From contig CANEFU010000095.1 of assembly GCA_947426875.1 (NCBI GenBank), positions 1 through 5,090 of the forward strand: a stretch of DNA of 5,090 nucleotides, read 5' to 3'. Shown piece after piece: positions 1-5,090 of this stretch. The stretch's first letter is position 1. Each line of letters begins with the position of its first letter. The position numbers and the translations under genes are program-made. The notes under the pieces were generated by a model. It searched no databases. It had not been told where the DNA came from and saw nothing but the letters and a program-made list of their open reading frames with translations. Source of the stretch: an uncultured Clostridium sp. (GTDB lineage: Bacteria > Bacillota > Clostridia > TANB77 > CAG-508).

Positions 1-732
1 TTCTTCAGATTGCTTAGAGATGGTATGTAGAGCAGTAATGTAATCGTTTGTGATTTCAAAATCGATTACTTTTGTATTAAAAAGGAAAGTTCCACCTTTT
101 TCAATTATATATTCTCTCATATTTTTAATAATATGAATTAAATTGTCAGTCCCAATATGAGGTTTAGAAAGATATAAAATTTGTTTTGGTGCACCAAAAT
201 AAACAAATTCTTCAAGAACCTTTCTACAAAAAGGACTGTTAATACCAGTTGTTAATTTTCCGTCTGAGAATGTACCAGCACCACCCTCACCAAATTGAAC
301 ATTAGAAAAAGAATTTAATTTTCCGGTTTTTAAAAAATGATTAACACTTTCTTTTCTTTTCTCAACAGATTGTCCTTGTTCAATAATAATTGGTTTTTGA
401 TTGTTTTGAACGAGAGTAAGAGCAGCAAAAAGACCAGCTGGTCCAGCTCCTATAATAACAGGACGACTAGTACAAGAATTTCTACTTTTGATGGATGGTA
501 TTTCGACTTCTTTTACTTTTTCTAATTTTTTATATACTTTTTCATTTTTTACTCGAATATCAATAGAATAAGTGTAATGAACATCATCCTTTTTTCGTGC
601 ATCGATGGACTTTCTGGAAATATGCCATTCTAAGATATCCTCTTTTTTTACATGCGCTTTTTGAATAGCTATTTCAAATACTTTATATTCTGTTAGGTCT
701 TCTCTAATTTTAATATTATTAATTCGTAACAT
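1..732 (-). CDS. NAD(P)/FAD-dependent dehydrogenase, COG2509 type (N-terminal 244 residues, cut by left edge)
   Basis: The reverse strand reads open from ATG at 732-730 to the window edge, giving 244 codons without a stop. Residues 1-85 form the small N-terminal domain typical of COG2509 proteins, including RKSIDARKK at about 40-48. A Rossmann dinucleotide-binding motif follows (VIIGAGPAG, about 92-100), with an acidic residue ending the second strand (IIIEQG, E118), as expected for FAD binding through the ribose. The family signature NVQFGEGGAGTFSDGKLTT lies at about 144-162. Family members usually run to roughly 450-550 residues, so about half the protein, including the rest of the FAD domain, lies off the window. 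The start is supported by AGGAG at 744-740, seven bases upstream. The enzyme is presumably a cytoplasmic flavoprotein; its substrate is unknown for the family and cannot be read here. The family assignment is firm, the physiological role is not. Confidence 0.9.
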   Translation of the reverse strand, partial: MLRINNIKIREDLTEYKVFEIAIQKAHVKKEDILEWHISRKSIDARKKDDVHYTYSIDIRVKNEKVYKKLEKVKEVEIPSIKSRNSCTSRPVIIGAGPAGLFAALTLVQNNQKPIIIEQGQSVEKRKESVNHFLKTGKLNSFSNVQFGEGGAGTFSDGKLTTGINSPFCRKVLEEFVYFGAPKQILYLSKPHIGTDNLIHIIKNMREYIIEKGGTFLFNTKVIDFEITNDYITALHTISKQSEE

Positions 733-760
733 ATTATCTCTCCTATGATAGAATAGTAAT

Positions 761-770
761 ATTATATCAC
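761..770 (-). promoter_or_regulatory. extended -10 promoter for the FAD dehydrogenase
   Basis: On the minus strand the sequence reads GTGATATAAT from 770 to 761, which contains a TGnTATAAT extended -10 element. No good -35 hexamer lies 17-18 bases upstream, which is tolerated when the extended -10 is present. A transcript would start near 754, leaving a leader of about 20 bases that holds the AGGAG ribosome site and then the ATG at 732. Inferred from motif and spacing only. Confidence 0.5.
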
Positions 771-913
771 AAGAAGAAAAATTGTGCTATCATTTTTGAA
801 TACAAAAGGTTTGTAAGGAAATAAGCTTTATGAAAGGAAATATATTTTTATAAAAATTGTCGGATATTAAGGCATTATGTAAAAAAAGGTAACAGCAAAA
901 ACAGATAAAATCC

Positions 914-942
914 TTGTAAATGTGTTTTTCCAAAAATATAAT
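914..942 (+). promoter_or_regulatory. sigma-A type promoter of the prepilin-like gene
   Basis: TTGTAA at 914-919 and a perfect TATAAT at 937-942 are separated by exactly 17 bases. Transcription would begin near 949, giving a short leader with a GAAGGG ribosome site at 957-962, ten bases before the ATG at 973. The promoter covers the more upstream in-frame ATG at 922, so that ATG would not be in the transcript; this supports the downstream start. No c-di-GMP riboswitch or other structured leader was recognised between 733 and 972. Confidence 0.6.
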
Positions 943-972
943 AAAGAAAAACAAAAGAAGGGAAAGAAGAAA

Positions 973-2670
973 ATGAAAAAACAAAGAGGAATTACATTAA
1001 TAGCACTAGTTATTACAATCATTGTATTGCTAATATTAGCAGGAATCAGCATAGCAACGTTAACAGGAGAGAATGGAATACTAACAAAAGCAACAGCTGC
1101 AAAACTAAAAAGTGAAAAAGCTGACATGGAAGAAAAGATAAAATTAGCAGTAATGACATCAAGAATGGGAGAAGATGGGACGCAAATTAATAAAAAAATA
1201 TTGGAAGATGAACTAAAGAAGTATGGCTTTAAAGACGAAGAAATTGAAAAGAGCGAAAATGGGAAATTGCCATGGCTAATAAAACGTAACGGATTTATTT
1301 TTCAAATAACAGAAGATGGGAAAGTACAAGAAGTAAATGGAATAGCTTTAGATAGTACAATTTTAAAAATATTGTCAGGAGAAAATAAAACAGTAACAGT
1401 AACAAGAATAGGAAACTTAGAAGGAAATATCATATGGAGTACATCAGATGCGACAGTAGCAACCGTAGAAAATGGGAAAATAACAGCAATAGGAAATACT
1501 GGGACGGTAACAATAACAGCAAAGGTAGAAGGAACAGAATATGAAGCAACATGTACGGTAGAAATTGTAGCAAAAGTAACAGATATCAGTATCGATAATA
1601 TAGTAATGAAAAATGACGAAACTAAGTTTATAGCAATAACAACAACACCAGCAGAAAATGTAGAAGAATTAACCTATACAATTACAACAGATAGTGATTT
1701 AATAACAATAGATGAGGAAAATAGAACCATAACAACAGGAAGCCAAAGTGGAACAGCAATGGTAACAATAACGGCAACAGCCAGTGATGGAAGAACATTT
1801 ACAAAGGAAATAAAAATAACAGTAGGAGACCAAAAAGCAAAAGATGTATTAATTACAGATAAAACAGCTACAGAAGAAGCAAAGAAAAGTCCATATGTCT
1901 TATATAATAATATATTATGTAGGGTGTTATATAATAATTTGTCAAATGAAGGCTTCAATGACAGCTCAAAAGGATTACAAATTTTTGCGGATGATAGTAT
2001 CAGGGAAGTTACTTTAGGTGATACCGATCCAACAGCTAAGGCAAGTGAAAGTACAATAAGATATAATAGTCCTTCTACTTCAAACCGTAATTCAATTTCT
2101 AATGCTGCTGTTCTGTCAATGGCTTCTTACAATAATGTATGGAGAACCTTAAATGGATATGCTCAAGAATATCTTTTAGCGGATGGTCCTGTATCGAATG
2201 CTAGAAGCATTGGATGTCAGTCATGGGAAGCAGACCCAGAAAAAACAGGAGCTAATTGGTATTCTACATCGACAAAACTTAATGGCTTTCCTGCGACGCA
2301 TAGTGCATATAAAATAAAGAAACCATATGAGTTAACGGTAAGCAAAGTTAGAGATTTATCTACCATTATTGAATTAGGATTAAATTATAATAAAACAGAA
2401 AGCTGGATATGTGAAAGATGTGCTAATGAACAAGGTACTCGTGGTGAGTTTGGTGTAGCATCTATACCAACAAGTAAAAATCCAACTGCAGCTACATTCA
2501 ATAAACTTGTTACAGTTGCTTATTACACAAATACCTCAATTGGTGAATGGTGGCAAATTGATGCTTCCAATGCAACAAAAGGGTTCCGACCAGTCTTCTT
2601 AGTAAAAGAAGAGGCAAAAATAACAGGTGGAGATGGAACACATGATAATCCATATACGTTAGGAATATAA
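973..2670 (+). CDS. prepilin-like leader protein with two Ig-like domains and a distinct C-terminal module
   Basis: A 565-residue predicted exported protein. It begins MKKQRG, then a hydrophobic stretch of about 24 residues (ITLIALVITIIVLLILAG...), which is a class III (type IV prepilin) leader with likely cleavage after Gly6 by a prepilin peptidase. Mature position 5 is Ala, not the usual Glu. Residues 31-120 are charged and probably continue the pilin-like helix into a small domain. Residues about 121-200 resemble a bacterial Ig-like (BIG2) domain, with IIWSTSD, VATVENGKITAIG and GTVTITA motifs. Residues about 201-286 look like a second, more divergent Ig-like repeat. Residues 287-565 form a separate module with cysteines at 316, 415, 480 and 483, a GFRPVFLVK strand at 537-545 and the ending GGDGTHDNPYTLGI. 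ATG 973 is preferred over ATG 922 because only it gives a clean leader, a ribosome site and a position downstream of the promoter. The gene is monocistronic, between its own promoter and terminator. A surface adhesin or minor-pilin-like role is inference. Such leader-plus-variable-domain proteins recur in gut Clostridia, and their function is unknown to me. Confidence 0.88.
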   Translation: MKKQRGITLIALVITIIVLLILAGISIATLTGENGILTKATAAKLKSEKADMEEKIKLAVMTSRMGEDGTQINKKILEDELKKYGFKDEEIEKSENGKLPWLIKRNGFIFQITEDGKVQEVNGIALDSTILKILSGENKTVTVTRIGNLEGNIIWSTSDATVATVENGKITAIGNTGTVTITAKVEGTEYEATCTVEIVAKVTDISIDNIVMKNDETKFIAITTTPAENVEELTYTITTDSDLITIDEENRTITTGSQSGTAMVTITATASDGRTFTKEIKITVGDQKAKDVLITDKTATEEAKKSPYVLYNNILCRVLYNNLSNEGFNDSSKGLQIFADDSIREVTLGDTDPTAKASESTIRYNSPSTSNRNSISNAAVLSMASYNNVWRTLNGYAQEYLLADGPVSNARSIGCQSWEADPEKTGANWYSTSTKLNGFPATHSAYKIKKPYELTVSKVRDLSTIIELGLNYNKTESWICERCANEQGTRGEFGVASIPTSKNPTAATFNKLVTVAYYTNTSIGEWWQIDASNATKGFRPVFLVKEEAKITGGDGTHDNPYTLGI

Positions 2671-2687
2671 AGAATAAATTAATTAGC

Positions 2688-2722
2688 AAATACCCCTTAA
2701 AGAAAACTTTAAGAGGGTATTT
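2688..2722 (+). terminator. Rho-independent terminator of the prepilin-like gene
   Basis: The arm AAATACCCCTTAAAG (2688-2702) pairs with CTTTAAGAGGGTATTT (2707-2722) across an AAAA loop, with one bulged base. The 3' arm runs into a broken T-rich stretch (TATTTTCATTT). It begins 17 bases after the stop codon and separates this gene from the tcdA promoter. Confidence 0.85.
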
Positions 2723-2738
2723 TCATTTGACATTACGA

Positions 2739-2767
2739 TATAGCATATAAACGAAATTTATGCTATA
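2739..2767. repeat. 9-bp perfect inverted repeat at the tcdA promoter (candidate operator)
   Basis: TATAGCATA at 2739-2747 is the exact reverse complement of TATGCTATA at 2759-2767, with an 11-base spacer, so the half-site centres are 20 bases apart, about two helical turns. The right arm covers the TG and most of the TATAAT of the extended -10 element, so a protein bound here would block RNA polymerase. No regulator can be named. In AT-rich DNA a chance palindrome of this size is possible. Confidence 0.45.
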
Positions 2768-2769
2768 AT
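2761..2769 (+). promoter_or_regulatory. extended -10 promoter of tcdA
   Basis: TGCTATAAT at 2761-2769 is a perfect extended -10 (TGnTATAAT). The hexamer 17 bases upstream (TAGCAT, 2741-2746) is a poor -35, and the perfect TTGACA at 2727-2732 is 31 bases away, too far to pair with it. Transcription would start near 2776, leaving a leader that contains AAGGAGG at 2804-2810. Confidence 0.6.
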
Positions 2770-2823
2770 AGGTAAGAAAAAGTTGAAAAATAATTTGTGC
2801 TTAAAGGAGGAATGAGATTAAAA

Positions 2824-3510
2824 GTGGAAGAAACTTGGACAAGTAGAACTGAATTGTTAATAGGAAAAGAAGCGGTAGAAAAACTAAAAAAAGCAAAAGT
2901 AGCTGTATATGGAATAGGAGGAGTTGGTTCCTTTGTAGTAGAAGGACTGGTAAGAACAGGAGTTGGACACATTACATTGGTTGACAATGATATTATTTCA
3001 ATTAGTAACCTGAATCGACAAATACATGCTACTCATCAAACAATAGGAAAAAGAAAAATTGATGTTATGAAACAAAGAATATTAGCTATCAATCCACAAG
3101 CAATTGTAGATATTTATATGGCACAAGAAATAGAAGGAGCAGAAGAGAATATAATTGACCACTCTTTTTCTTATGTAGTAGATGCGGTAGACACCGTAAC
3201 AACAAAGATTCAATTGATTGAAAGAGCCAATCAATTGAAAGTGCCCATTTTATCTTGTATGGGAACAGGAAATAAACTAGAACCAGCTAAATTCGAAATA
3301 GTAAACATCGATAAAACATCAGTCTGTCCGCTAGCAAGAGTTATGAGAAAAGAATTGAAAAAAAGAGGAATCAATCAAGTAAAAGTATTATATTCAAAAG
3401 AAGAGCCAATTCAGACCCAAAAGCAAGAAATACCAGGAAGTATATCTTTTGTTCCTTCTGTAGCAGGACTTATGATAGCAGGAGAAGTTGTAAAAGACAT
3501 ATTATACTAA
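2824..3510 (+). CDS. tcdA: tRNA threonylcarbamoyladenosine dehydratase (ThiF/E1-like)
   Basis: This enzyme uses ATP to cyclise N6-threonylcarbamoyladenosine (t6A) at position 37 of ANN-decoding tRNAs to ct6A, in the cytoplasm. From GTG 2824 the protein has 228 residues. It opens with WTSRTELLIGKEAVEKL, the family's usual N-terminus. It then shows the nucleotide-binding loop GIGGVG (30-35), the acidic strand end LVDND (52-56), SNLNRQIHA (61-69), GKRKID (75-80), the DAVDT segment (120-124), the family signature SCMGTGNKLEP (144-154) and KTSVCPLARVMR (164-175). The C-terminus GSISFVPSVAGLMIAGEVV is also typical. It is somewhat shorter than the E. coli protein (268 residues), as is usual for Firmicute versions. 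Start choice: AAGGAGG (2804-2810) is 13 bases before GTG 2824 but only one base before the in-frame ATG 2812, and it lies inside the reading frame from GTG 2797. GTG 2824 is therefore favoured but not certain. The gene appears monocistronic. Confidence 0.93.
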   Translation: MEETWTSRTELLIGKEAVEKLKKAKVAVYGIGGVGSFVVEGLVRTGVGHITLVDNDIISISNLNRQIHATHQTIGKRKIDVMKQRILAINPQAIVDIYMAQEIEGAEENIIDHSFSYVVDAVDTVTTKIQLIERANQLKVPILSCMGTGNKLEPAKFEIVNIDKTSVCPLARVMRKELKKRGINQVKVLYSKEEPIQTQKQEIPGSISFVPSVAGLMIAGEVVKDILY

Positions 3511-3533
3511 ATAGGTTACTTAAGATTTTATTA

Positions 3534-3560
3534 ATTCTGAAAAGAATACTTTTATTTTCT
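3534..3560 (+). terminator. possible weak terminator after tcdA
   Basis: ATTCT, a GAAA loop and AGAAT form a 5-bp AT-rich hairpin at about 3534-3547, followed by ACTTTTATTTTCT. The stem is short and low in GC, so it would be inefficient at best. It is listed because no better terminator separates tcdA from the next gene, and some read-through is possible. Confidence 0.25.
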
Positions 3561-3572
3561 ACATAATTAGTA

Positions 3573-3578
3573 TATAAT
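3573..3578 (+). promoter_or_regulatory. candidate -10 box for the CmpB-like/LysR pair
   Basis: A perfect TATAAT lies 29 bases before the favoured start at 3608. The position 17 bases upstream holds only TTTTAT (3550-3555), a weak -35, and there is no TGn extension. This suggests a modest promoter or one needing an activator. Inferred from motif and position. Confidence 0.4.
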
Positions 3579-3607
3579 GTGGATAATTAAAGTAAATGGG
3601 GAAACAT

Positions 3608-4243
3608 ATGGGAAAGAAAATAATAAATAATAGCATAAAAATATTTTGGATATTTGTAATAGGAAGTATATTTGGATTTTTTGCTGAAATGTTATATGCA
3701 TTAGTCTATACAAGAACTTTAGAGATAAGGCAAGGATTAATTTATGGACCTTTTATACAGATATATGGTATAGGAGCAGTAGCTTATTATATATTAATTT
3801 CCAATATACAAGAACCGAAAAAGGCATTCTTTTCAGGAATGCTTATGGGAGGTGCATTAGAATATTTTTGTTCTTTTTTTCAAGAGATATTCTTTGGTAC
3901 AATCTCATGGGATTATTCCCACTTATTTATGAATTTAAATGGAAGAACTTCATTACTATATTGCGTATATTGGGGAATTATTGCCATTGTTTATTTAAAG
4001 ATTATTTATCCAGCTTTTCAAAAAGCAGAGCCATTAATTGCTAAAAAAAGCATTAGAATTTTTACCATATTTTTCATGTTATTTATGACTTTTGACATTG
4101 TAATATCTTGTATGGCAGGTAATCGACAACAAGAAAGGCGTCAGAATGTACCTGCTAGTGGACCAGTGGATGAATTTTTGGATAGAACCTATCCAGATGA
4201 GTTATTAGATAGAATTTATAATAATAAGAAGGAAATTTCATAA
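3608..4243 (+). CDS. CmpB-like integral membrane protein (PF06541/COG4905, 'putative ABC transporter permease')
   Basis: A 211-residue polytopic membrane protein. Hydrophobic segments lie at about 9-33, 46-66, 74-97, 116-134 and 149-169, giving roughly five helices. Family hallmarks are RQGLIYGPFIQIYGIGA (41-57), a GGALEYF segment (81-87) with FFGTISWDYS following (95-104), NLNGRTSLLYCVYWG (109-123), and a soluble tail with the FLD-x-x-YPDE pattern (190-198). The tail holds an imperfect duplication, DEFLDRTYP and DELLDRIYN. Databases call this family a putative ABC permease, but no ATPase or binding protein is adjacent and the transported substrate is unknown, so the name should be taken loosely. 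ATG 3608 is chosen because GGGGA (3598-3602) sits five bases upstream; the in-frame ATG 3596 lacks a comparable ribosome site. The stop codon overlaps the start of the LysR gene, so the two are probably co-transcribed and translationally coupled. Confidence 0.87.
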   Translation: MGKKIINNSIKIFWIFVIGSIFGFFAEMLYALVYTRTLEIRQGLIYGPFIQIYGIGAVAYYILISNIQEPKKAFFSGMLMGGALEYFCSFFQEIFFGTISWDYSHLFMNLNGRTSLLYCVYWGIIAIVYLKIIYPAFQKAEPLIAKKSIRIFTIFFMLFMTFDIVISCMAGNRQQERRQNVPASGPVDEFLDRTYPDELLDRIYNNKKEIS

Positions 4244-5090
4244 TGATAAATTTAGAATTGTATAAAATATTTACGATAGTAGCAAGAGAAGAAAATTTGA
4301 CAAAGGCAAGTAAAATACTATATATCTCTCAACCAGCTATAACAAAACATATAAAAAATCTAGAAGAAGCCTTACACACCAAATTATTCATAAGGTCAAA
4401 TCATGGCATTATTTTAACAGAAGAAGGAAAGAAAATATATCATGAAATAAAAGAACCAATGAATGAAATCCTTCGATTGGATAAAAAATATGGAAATAAA
4501 GTAAGAGATATAAATTTAGGAGGACATTCTACCATATTAAATAAAATATTGGGAGAATGTATTAGTGCGTATTATAAAGAGGAAATAGACAGTAAAATAA
4601 ACATTTTTCATTTAGAAAATACAGAAATGTTACAAAAATTAAAAAATAAAGAATTAGATATGATTTTTTCGAAAAAGATGGCAATCCATTATGATGAGAA
4701 AAAAATAAAATTTATAAAACTGGGATATTGGAATGAAGTTTTAATTGCAAATTATCATTCTAAATGGAAAGACAAAATAGTAACAATAGAAGACTTAAAA
4801 GACGAAAATTTTTACATGCCTAGAAAACCATCAGAAACAGTCAAGAATTTTTTTAATAGTATCCAATGTAATTATGAGGAATTTAATAAAATAAGACATA
4901 TCACATATGAAACCATTGTTAAAATATTAAAAAATACAGAAGGGATAGGATTAGTAACAAAAGAGTTTTTAGAAAAAGAGATAGAAGAAAATAAAATGAT
5001 TATTTTACAGACAGAATTTAAAATAGAACCAATTGAATATGGAATCTATATCAATACAGCAAACCAATTCAAAGAATTAAACCAATTAAT
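4243..5090 (+). CDS. LysR-family transcriptional regulator (C-terminus cut by right edge)
   Basis: Open from ATG 4243 to the window edge, 282 complete codons without a stop; family members are usually 280-310 residues, so only a short tail is missing. Residues 1-60 are a classic LysR winged helix-turn-helix: MINLELYKIFTIVAREENLT, then ASKILYISQPAITKHIKNLE (recognition helix SQPAITKHIKNLE at 29-41), and a wing ending GIILTEEGK (55-63). A linker helix (about 64-88) leads to a periplasmic-binding-protein-like effector domain from about 92 (INLGGHSTILNKILGE). Segments ELDMIFSKK and EGIGLVTKEFLEKE match the usual inter-subdomain strands. The effector domain is rich in Lys and Glu, and no effector can be predicted. 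GAAGGA at 4228-4233 gives nine-base spacing to ATG. The start overlaps the upstream stop by one base (TAATG). Most LysR genes are divergent from their targets, so lying downstream in the same operon is less usual and suggests regulation of this operon or of distant genes. Confidence 0.92.
   Translation, partial: MINLELYKIFTIVAREENLTKASKILYISQPAITKHIKNLEEALHTKLFIRSNHGIILTEEGKKIYHEIKEPMNEILRLDKKYGNKVRDINLGGHSTILNKILGECISAYYKEEIDSKINIFHLENTEMLQKLKNKELDMIFSKKMAIHYDEKKIKFIKLGYWNEVLIANYHSKWKDKIVTIEDLKDENFYMPRKPSETVKNFFNSIQCNYEEFNKIRHITYETIVKILKNTEGIGLVTKEFLEKEIEENKMIILQTEFKIEPIEYGIYINTANQFKELNQL

Noticed and set aside
337..525. Plus-strand open frame opposite the FAD dehydrogenase.
   Set aside because: Antisense shadow of the well-supported minus-strand gene; low-complexity protein, no ribosome site.
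830..853. Seven-codon mini-ORF (ATG 830 to TAA 853) with AAGGAA nine bases upstream, possibly a leader peptide.
   Set aside because: Too short to judge, no regulatory amino acid run, no attenuator hairpin after it, and it lies upstream of the better-supported promoter at 914-942.
922..972. Longer version of the prepilin-like protein starting at ATG 922 (17 extra residues).
   Set aside because: This ATG lies within the promoter (between -35 and -10), has no ribosome site, and would bury the prepilin leader behind a Lys-rich stretch.
733..972. Riboswitch, such as c-di-GMP-I, upstream of the prepilin-like gene.
   Set aside because: None of the conserved core motifs could be found and the predicted transcript leader is only about 24 bases.
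1674..1958. Minus-strand open frame inside the prepilin-like gene.
   Set aside because: Hydrophobic-looking product is the complement of Thr/Ile-rich Ig-domain coding sequence; no supporting signals.
2727..2732. Perfect TTGACA as a -35 element for tcdA.
   Set aside because: It is 31 bases from the TATAAT at 2764 and only 13 from a TATAAA at 2746; neither spacing suits a normal promoter.
3546..3573. ATACT...AGTAT dyad upstream of the CmpB-like gene as a LysR binding box.
   Set aside because: Five-base arms separated by 18 bases do not match the T-N11-A pattern and are expected by chance in AT-rich DNA.

Overview
The window is AT-rich DNA with A-rich coding strands, strong AGGAGG-type ribosome sites and TATAAT promoters. 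With the gene families present, this points to a low-GC Clostridia-like Firmicute, possibly a gut commensal; that assignment is inference from style and families, not from a marker gene. No mobile element, CRISPR array, rRNA or tRNA was seen.

Layout: on the minus strand, running off the left edge, is the first half (244 residues) of a COG2509-type FAD-dependent dehydrogenase. A 240-base divergent intergenic region (733-972) carries a plausible promoter for each direction. On the plus strand, 973-2670 encodes a secreted or surface protein. It has a type IV prepilin-like leader, two Ig-like domains and a C-terminal module of about 280 residues, and it ends at a good Rho-independent terminator. 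Next comes a gene for tRNA threonylcarbamoyladenosine dehydratase (TcdA), preceded by an extended -10 promoter that sits inside a perfect 9-bp inverted repeat. After a short gap with its own -10 box there is a two-gene unit: a CmpB-like (PF06541/COG4905) five-helix membrane protein, overlapping by one base (TAATG) with a LysR-type regulator that runs off the right edge.

The genes do not form one pathway. The dehydrogenase and TcdA are housekeeping-type genes. The prepilin-like protein stands alone, with no pilus assembly gene in view. The membrane protein and LysR regulator are the only pair whose arrangement argues for a shared function. The parts most worth a second look are the prepilin-like/Ig/C-terminal fusion, whose C-terminal module is of uncertain fold and differs in codon usage from the rest of the gene, and the inverted repeat at the tcdA promoter. 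I found no convincing evidence of a wholly new multi-gene system.
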